A stretch of 64,000 bases of DNA from Tropicimonas sp. IMCC34043 (lineage in GTDB: Bacteria > Pseudomonadota > Alphaproteobacteria > Rhodobacterales > Rhodobacteraceae): contig NZ_QMEK01000001.1 of the NCBI RefSeq assembly GCF_003390845.1, forward strand, positions 558,001 to 622,000, written 5' to 3'. The position numbers and the translations under genes were made by a program. The notes below the pieces were generated by a model. That model was not told where the DNA came from. It ran no database searches and saw nothing but the letters and a program-made list of their open reading frames with translations. Shown here in pieces: positions 59,009 through 64,000 of this stretch (positions within the stretch are counted from its first letter, which is position 1; each line of letters starts with the position of its first letter).

Positions 59009-60184
59009 CTAGAGACGCCCGAGCAGATCGGCCGTCGGCCAGGCGTCCGCCGGAAGGCCAAGGCGGATCTGTTCGGCCTGCACCGCCTCGCGCGTCCTCT
59101 CGCCCAGAATCCCGTCGATCCCGCCGACGTCGTATCCGCGGTCAGAGAGCTTTTGCTGCAGCGCCATCAACTGTTCGCCCGACAGCGCCGGGTCGGGCGT
59201 GCCGGGATCATAGGGCGGTGCGCCTTCGAGTTCGGTCGCGAAATAGGCCGCGGTGGTGACATAGACCATCGACTGGTTCCATTCGAGGAAGACCGCGAAG
59301 TTCGGATAGGTCAGGAACGCGGGCCCGTGCCGGCCCTGTGGCAGCAGGATCGAGGCCGGCAGGTCGGGGCGCAGCAGCGGGCCATTGCGCCCGCGCACGC
59401 CAAGCGCCTGCCAGTCCGTGGCGGTCTTGGTGTGGTTCAGCCCGGTCTCGGCCCAGTCGAGTCCCTCGGGCACGACGATTTCCTGCAGCCAGGGTTCGTT
59501 CGGCCGCCAGCCGAGCGCACGCAGCATTGCGCCCCCCGACATCAGTGCATCCGGCACCGAGGTCTTGAGCGCGATCAGCCCGTCGCCGTCGCCATCGACG
59601 CCGTTTTCCAGAATATCCTGGGGCAGCATCTGCACCATGCCGACCTCGCCCGCCCAAGCTCCGGTGGTGGCGGGGTCGAAATCGCCCATCTCGTAGAGCG
59701 TCAGCGCGGCCATGACCTGGGGCTGGAACAGCTCGGGCCGGCGGCAATCGTGGCTGAGCGTCATCAGCGAGTTCAGCGTGTTGAAGTCGCCCTGAAAGCC
59801 GCCATAGTCGGTTTCGAAGGCCCAGAAGGCCAGCAGCACGCCGGGGCTGACGCCATAGGTCTGCTGCACCCGCGCGAAGGTGTCGGCGTGTTTCTCGAGG
59901 TTCGCCTTGCCGTGGTCGATCCGGTTCTGGCTGATCAGCCGTCGCGAGAAATCGGTGAAGGGCAGTTGAAACACGCCTTGCGCACGGTCGGCTCTCAGCA
60001 CCTTGGGGTCCTGGGAGGCGCGGGCGAAGAACTGTCGCGCCGCCGCCGGGTCATGGCCCTGCGCCACCGCCTCGGCCTGCATTGCCGCAACGAATTCGCC
60101 GAAGGACCCGCCGCAGGGCACTTGCGCCAGAGTCGGCGCGGCAAGGGCGGCCAGAAGGGCCGAAAGGGCGAATGTGCGTGTCAT
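59009..60184 (-). CDS. Lytic murein transglycosylase, MltB family with PG-binding domain
   Basis: 391 residues. Signal peptide at 1-20 (ALSALLAALAAPTLA); SLT_2 domain with catalytic Glu in VLLAFWAFETDYGGFQGDFN, SLMTLSHDCRRPELF and WAGEVGMVQMLPQDILENG. C-terminal PG_binding_1 at about 335-391 (LMALQQKLSDRGYDVGGIDG). It cleaves peptidoglycan to 1,6-anhydro products in the periplasm. Confidence 0.92.
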   Translation of the reverse strand: MTRTFALSALLAALAAPTLAQVPCGGSFGEFVAAMQAEAVAQGHDPAAARQFFARASQDPKVLRADRAQGVFQLPFTDFSRRLISQNRIDHGKANLEKHADTFARVQQTYGVSPGVLLAFWAFETDYGGFQGDFNTLNSLMTLSHDCRRPELFQPQVMAALTLYEMGDFDPATTGAWAGEVGMVQMLPQDILENGVDGDGDGLIALKTSVPDALMSGGAMLRALGWRPNEPWLQEIVVPEGLDWAETGLNHTKTATDWQALGVRGRNGPLLRPDLPASILLPQGRHGPAFLTYPNFAVFLEWNQSMVYVTTAAYFATELEGAPPYDPGTPDPALSGEQLMALQQKLSDRGYDVGGIDGILGERTREAVQAEQIRLGLPADAWPTADLLGRL

Positions 60185-60392
60185 CGGGGTCTCCGTTTGG
60201 GCGGACTATGTCGTGCGGGTGCGGTGCCGGTTTGGGGATTTGCCAGGGGCGCATCCGGCCCGCCACAGGGCCGGCGCGATCCCTGATGTTCCTTCGTCCC
60301 GGTTTGCCCCCGCTCGCCGCCCGTTCTAGCGTCGCGGGCGCGGTGGGCAACCGCGACGCCACAGTCAGGCGCGAAAAACCGCCGCGAATTGA

Positions 60393-61307
60393 TCACATCA
60401 GCGCCAGCAGGACGGTTGCAGCCAGCAGGACACCCCATGCCCGCCACAGCGCCCGGACGCTCGATGCGATCTCGGCCGGGCCGGGGGTGCGGCAGCCCTG
60501 AGGGTGAACGAAGGCAAAGCTCTGCATCTGTCCGCCATAGCTGCGCGGCCCCGACAGGGCCACATCGATGCCGCGTGCCATCGCGGCCTCGGGCCAGCCC
60601 GCGTTGGGCGAGCGGTGCTGTCTTGCATCACGCACGATTGGCCCCCAGCCGCCGGGTCGGCCGAGCCCCAGCCCGATCAGCATGGCCGTCACCCGCGCCG
60701 GCACCCACATCAGCACGTCGTCAAGCCGCGCCGCCGCCCAGCCGAACTCTGCGTGCCGGGGGGTGCGGTGGCCGATCATGCTGTCGGCTGTGTTGACCGC
60801 CTTGCAGATCAGGATGCCGGGCAAGCCGCCTGCCAGATACCACAGCGCCGGGGCGATCACTCCGTCCGACAGGTTCTCGGCCCCGCTTTCGATGGCCGCG
60901 CGCGCGACGCCCGCCTCGTCGAGCACCTGCACGTCGCGCCCGACGATCATTGCCACCGCCAGCCGGCCTTCGGCGAGGCCCTGGCGCAGGCCCTTGGCGA
61001 CGGCGCCGACGTGGTCGGTCAGGCTGCGCTGCGCCACCAGGATCGCCACCACGACCACATCGGCCCAGTGTCCGGGCAGCGCCTGCAGGGCAAGCCCGAT
61101 GCCGCCCGCGCCGATGACCAGCAGTGCCACCGCCAGCACGCCTCTGGCGCGCCGGTGGCTGCCGCGGTTCAAGCGGTTATCGAGCCAGCCCACGGCACGA
61201 CCCATCAGGACCGCAGGATGGGGCAGGCGCGACCACAGCCAGCCGGGTTCCCCCAGCGCCGCGTCAAGCAGCAGCGCCGCGATCAGGACCACAGCAGAGC
61301 CGGTCAT
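60393..61307 (-). CDS. cbiB: Adenosylcobinamide-phosphate synthase CbiB/CobD
   Basis: 304 residues, membrane protein. LLLDAALGEPGWLWSRLPHP with VLMGRAVGWLDN at the start, ESGAENLSDGVIAPALWYLA, KAVNTADSMIGHRTPRHAEF, WAAARLDDVLMWVPARVTAM, and RSPNAGWPEAAMARGIDVAL are CbiB signatures. It joins aminopropanol phosphate to cobyric acid in vitamin B12 synthesis. ATG (complement of 61305-61307) overlaps the cobC stop. No cobalamin riboswitch seen upstream of the pair. Confidence 0.95.
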   Translation of the reverse strand: MTGSAVVLIAALLLDAALGEPGWLWSRLPHPAVLMGRAVGWLDNRLNRGSHRRARGVLAVALLVIGAGGIGLALQALPGHWADVVVVAILVAQRSLTDHVGAVAKGLRQGLAEGRLAVAMIVGRDVQVLDEAGVARAAIESGAENLSDGVIAPALWYLAGGLPGILICKAVNTADSMIGHRTPRHAEFGWAAARLDDVLMWVPARVTAMLIGLGLGRPGGWGPIVRDARQHRSPNAGWPEAAMARGIDVALSGPRSYGGQMQSFAFVHPQGCRTPGPAEIASSVRALWRAWGVLLAATVLLALM

Positions 61308-62275
61308 GCCAGCGCCGCCGTCAGCCGTGCCCGACCCGCGTCGTCCCCCGGTAGGCCAAGCCGCAGCCATTCTGCGCAATAGGGAAAGGTCCGGGTCCAG
61401 ATCCGGGCGTCCGCCAGCCGCGCCTGCCAGGCCGCTGCATCCCCGACGTCATAGAGCCGGAACAGCGTTGTGCCGCCGATCGCCCTTGCCCCGGCTGCGG
61501 TCATCGTGGCGTCGAGTTCTTCCGCATCGCGGTTCAGCCGTGTCCGCGTCGCCGCGGCCCAGCCGAAATCCGCCAGCGCCGCGGCACCGATGGCCAGCGC
61601 CGGGCCCGACACTGCCCATGGCCCGATCATCTCGGCCAGCGGCGCGATCCGCTCGGGCGCGCCGATGACGAAGCCGAGCCGCAGCCCGGCAAGCCCCCAG
61701 AACTTGCCAAAACTCTTCAGCACCAGCGTGTCGGGCCGGTCGGCCGCAGCCCGCAGCAGGCTGGCCTCGGGGCAGGTGTCGCAAAAGCTCTCGTCGAGGA
61801 TCAGAAGCCCGGACCGGGGCAGATCCGCGCTGCGCCACAGCCGGCCATCGGGATTGTTCGGATGCACCAGAACCGTCGCTTCGGCATCCGTGCTTTCGGT
61901 CAGTTCCCAGCCCCCGGCACGGAAGCCCGCGGCATGTTCATTGTAGGTCGGGGCAGGGATCCGCACCCGGCCCGCCGCCGCAAGTGCGGGGATCCGTGCA
62001 ATCGCGGCAGAGGCGCCGGGCACGGGCAGGATCTGCAGGCTCTCGGGGACCTGCCAGAAATCCCGCGCTGCCGCGATCAGCGCGGCCCCGGCCGCGCGGT
62101 CGGGCAGGGCGGTCCAGGCATCATGGGGCAGATCTGGCACCGGCCAGGGGCAGGGGTTGATCCCGGTCGAAAGGTCGAGCCATTCGTCCCGCGCCCCACC
62201 CCACCGGGCCGCGGCCGCATCGACCCCGCCGCCATGATCGCGTCCGTTGCCGCTGGGGCAAGTTTGCTTGGCCAT
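61304..62275 (-). CDS. cobC: Threonine-phosphate decarboxylase
   Basis: 323 residues. Fold-type I PLP enzyme: HGGGVDAAAARWGG, WLDLSTGINPCPWPVPDL, PGASAAIARI, HPNNPDGRLW, Lys in LKSFGKFWGLAGLRLGFVIG and TRLNRD. This is the L-threonine-O-3-phosphate decarboxylase of B12 synthesis (cobC in Pseudomonas naming, cobD in Salmonella), making the aminopropanol phosphate used by CbiB, which is encoded with a four-base overlap downstream. Confidence 0.92.
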   Translation of the reverse strand: MAKQTCPSGNGRDHGGGVDAAAARWGGARDEWLDLSTGINPCPWPVPDLPHDAWTALPDRAAGAALIAAARDFWQVPESLQILPVPGASAAIARIPALAAAGRVRIPAPTYNEHAAGFRAGGWELTESTDAEATVLVHPNNPDGRLWRSADLPRSGLLILDESFCDTCPEASLLRAAADRPDTLVLKSFGKFWGLAGLRLGFVIGAPERIAPLAEMIGPWAVSGPALAIGAAALADFGWAAATRTRLNRDAEELDATMTAAGARAIGGTTLFRLYDVGDAAAWQARLADARIWTRTFPYCAEWLRLGLPGDDAGRARLTAALA

Positions 62276-62460
62276 GTTCTCTCCGATTCGTTTGCTTGCG
62301 AGACTCCCTGCCGGGACTCGCCGCGCGCGCCGACATAAGTGGATTTTCGCTGAGAACGGAAGCCGTTAAGGAACATGATGAAATCGTTAACACTTGGTTA
62401 GCGATTTATGACCAATGTCCTTCAAATAACGCTGGGTCAACTTGGGGAGGTCGGCAAGCG

Positions 62461-62826
62461 ATGCAGGTTCTTATCGTAGAGAGCAACAAGGATCTTGGCT
62501 GGGTCTGGAAGCGTCATCTGGAACGCAGTGGCCAGTCGGTGACGCTGGCGCAAAGCCAGGAAGAGGCGGTCGATGTGGTCTGTGGTGCAGATCTCGACGT
62601 GATCATCCTCGACGTTGTGCTCGAGGAAGGCAGCGCCTTCGCGATTGCCGACTATGCGTCCTATCACAGCCCGCGCACCAAGGTCGTCTTCGTCACCAAC
62701 ACGACGTTCTTCTCGGATGGCTCGATCTTTCAGATCGCGCCCAATGCCTGCGCCTACCTGCGGACCGCGACGCCACCCGAGGATCTGGCGCTGATGGTCG
62801 AGCATTTTGGTGGCGTGCGGATGTGA
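62461..62826 (+). CDS. Stand-alone response-regulator receiver domain
   Basis: 121 residues. MQVLIVESNKDLGWVWKRHL, phosphoacceptor Asp in LDVIILDVVLEEGSAF, and VFVTNTTFFSDG (Ser/Thr after beta4). The usual Lys in beta5 is Arg (CAYLRTATPPEDL). Only one acidic residue (Glu) stands where two usually bind Mg. It may act phosphorylation-independently or with altered chemistry. Alone between B12 genes and a transpeptidase. Confidence 0.85.
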   Translation: MQVLIVESNKDLGWVWKRHLERSGQSVTLAQSQEEAVDVVCGADLDVIILDVVLEEGSAFAIADYASYHSPRTKVVFVTNTTFFSDGSIFQIAPNACAYLRTATPPEDLALMVEHFGGVRM

Positions 62827-62844
62827 ACCTTCGTGCGGCCGCGA

Positions 62845-63381
62845 TCAGGGCCGGATCACCACGTCGGTTCCGGTCGGTATCACGCGCCACAATTCCTCGA
62901 TCGCCTCATCGGTGATGGCCACGCAGCCGGCGGTCCAGTCGCCGGCCAGTGCCGGCATGCCCTTGCGCCGGTTCGGCTGGCCGTGGATGAAGATGTCGCC
63001 GCCCGGCGACACGCCGGCCGCCCGGGCAAGTCTGCGGTGTTCGGGCAAGGGATAGTTGATCCCCAGCGACAGGTGATAAGCGCTCTTCGGATTGCGCCGG
63101 TCGATGCGATAGACGCCCTCGGGCGTGCGCCCGTCGCCTTCCTGCATCTTCGCCCGCCGCGGCGCATAGCCGAGCGCGACAGGATAGGATTTCACCGGGC
63201 GTCCGTCGCTGAACAGCGTCATCCGCCGGTCGCTCTTGTCGATCAGCACCAGATCGATCTGCTCGGCAATCGGGCGTGGGGGAAACGGCGCCTGTGGCGC
63301 GTACTTCACCCACGCCGCGATCCCGCTGCCGCCCGGCGCCAGAAATCCCGCCAGCATCAGGATGTGGATGAGACCGGTCAT
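62845..63381 (-). CDS. L,D-transpeptidase (YkuD family)
   Basis: 178 residues. Signal or membrane anchor at 1-24; YkuD domain from IDLVLIDKSDRRMTLFSDGR, with catalytic Cys in DWTAGCVAITDEAIEELW and His in GGDIFIHGQPN. Forms 3-3 crosslinks or attaches proteins to peptidoglycan. Overlaps the aminotransferase stop (63378-63381). Confidence 0.93.
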   Translation of the reverse strand: MTGLIHILMLAGFLAPGGSGIAAWVKYAPQAPFPPRPIAEQIDLVLIDKSDRRMTLFSDGRPVKSYPVALGYAPRRAKMQEGDGRTPEGVYRIDRRNPKSAYHLSLGINYPLPEHRRLARAAGVSPGGDIFIHGQPNRRKGMPALAGDWTAGCVAITDEAIEELWRVIPTGTDVVIRP

Positions 63382-64000
63382 TGCAGATCCGCGAAGGCTG
63401 CAGACAGCCGTTCCAGCGCCTCGGCCACCCGCGCACGCGGTGTGCCGAAGTTGAATCGCAGAAATCTCTCGCCACCCGAACCGAAGGTCGGGCCGCGATT
63501 GACCGCGATCCTGGCCCGGCCTTCGACGCGGGCCAGAACCTCGTCCTGCGTCATGCCGGTTCCTGCGGTGTCGACCCAGCCGAGATAGGTGGACTGCAGC
63601 GGCATGGCGCGCAAGCCGGGGATCGCGGCGATACCGGCGTCGAACAGCCGGCGGTTGCCGTCGAGATAGCTGACCAGATCCTCGACCCAGGCCGCGCCTT
63701 CGGGCGAATAGGCAGCCGTCGTCGCGATCAGCCCAAAGGAGTTTGGCGACAGCCCAAGCCCCGCCATCGTCGCCGCAAACCGCGCCCGCAGCGCCGCGTC
63801 GGGGATCGTCACCTGCCCGGTGTGGGCCCCCGCGATGTTGAAGGTCTTCGAGGGCGCGGTCAGCATCACCAGCCGATCCTCCACCCCCTCGATCCGCGCC
63901 ATCGGGATATGGGTTGCGCCGGGAAACACCAGATCGTGGTGGATCTCGTCCGAGATCAGCAGCAGATCATGCTGCCGCGCGAATTCTGCCACTGCCTCCA
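63378..64000 (-). CDS. PLP aminotransferase / C-S lyase (PatB-MalY-like), 5' end outside window
   Basis: The C-terminal two thirds only: LLISDEIHHDLVFPGATHIP, Schiff-base Lys in TAPSKTFNIAGAHTGQV, FIALSRGP-like AVNRGPTFGSGGERFLRFNF. This is the cystathionine beta-lyase/PatB subgroup. It continues to the right beyond position 64000 on the minus strand. Confidence 0.88.
   Translation of the reverse strand, partial: EAVAEFARQHDLLLISDEIHHDLVFPGATHIPMARIEGVEDRLVMLTAPSKTFNIAGAHTGQVTIPDAALRARFAATMAGLGLSPNSFGLIATTAAYSPEGAAWVEDLVSYLDGNRRLFDAGIAAIPGLRAMPLQSTYLGWVDTAGTGMTQDEVLARVEGRARIAVNRGPTFGSGGERFLRFNFGTPRARVAEALERLSAAFADLQ

Noticed and set aside
1-64000. CRISPR array or cobalamin riboswitch
   Set aside because: No regularly spaced repeats were seen, and the region upstream of cobC (62276-62460) lacks a recognisable B12-box.

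Overview
The window is high-GC DNA of alphaproteobacterial, most likely Rhodobacteraceae, character: TRAP transporter genes, a cobalamin cbiB/cobC pair and tight ATGA/GTGA gene overlaps. Chromosomal backbone lies at both ends. The left end (1-2298) has a DctQ/DctM TRAP transporter and tRNA-Leu(CAA). The right end (about 58030-64000) has a glycosyltransferase, a lytic transglycosylase, cbiB/cobC, a receiver-only regulator, an L,D-transpeptidase and a PLP aminotransferase cut by the window edge. About 55 kb of accessory DNA lies between them, starting at the tRNA-Leu 3' end.

The accessory DNA is built on a decayed prophage with a lambda-type head (portal, gpW, ClpP-like protease with scaffold, gpD, gpE, gpFII at 12633-17500) and a P2-type contractile tail (spike gpV, PAAR, gp25, gpJ, gpI, fibre, fibre chaperone, sheath, tube, gpE, tape measure, gpU, gpX at 18272-36404). 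The tail core is mostly intact, but the phage looks dead. The integrase has an in-frame TAG and frameshifts, the cytosine methyltransferase lacks its N-terminal half, and only an HTH stub of the terminase small subunit remains. No large terminase is visible, the protease/scaffold gene is frameshifted, and gpD is cut and joined to a lysis-type membrane tail.

Cargo blocks interrupt the prophage. Block A (7.6-12.4 kb), in the terminase position, carries a TetA-like exporter, an SDR and an NmrA/HxlR pair flanked by 86-bp direct repeats. Block B (25.1-32.6 kb), between gpE and the tape measure, carries two AraC regulators, a serine esterase, a Baeyer-Villiger monooxygenase and a broken alcohol dehydrogenase (an alcohol to ketone to ester to acid set), plus a probable PD-(D/E)XK nuclease. 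After the spanins come a winged-helix regulator, two unknown genes and three tandem Hsp20 genes (40.8-42.2 kb).

The most unusual locus is 43013-53292: a BTAD-type regulator followed by seven tightly packed co-directional genes. Five small proteins of unknown function precede a 1308-residue protein with a complete subtilisin triad and a complete lipase triad, then a phospholipase D-like protein. The two large enzymes share the same non-catalytic module plus peptidoglycan-binding domain. I recognise no named system with this content.

From 53.4 to 55.3 kb, two pieces of the prophage (the gpE end and the tape-measure start with an antisense membrane-protein gene) occur a second time, with different cargo (a VOC protein) at the same junction. 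An AraC/SDR pair and an IS3 remnant then lead to the right-hand backbone. No CRISPR array or rRNA was seen.
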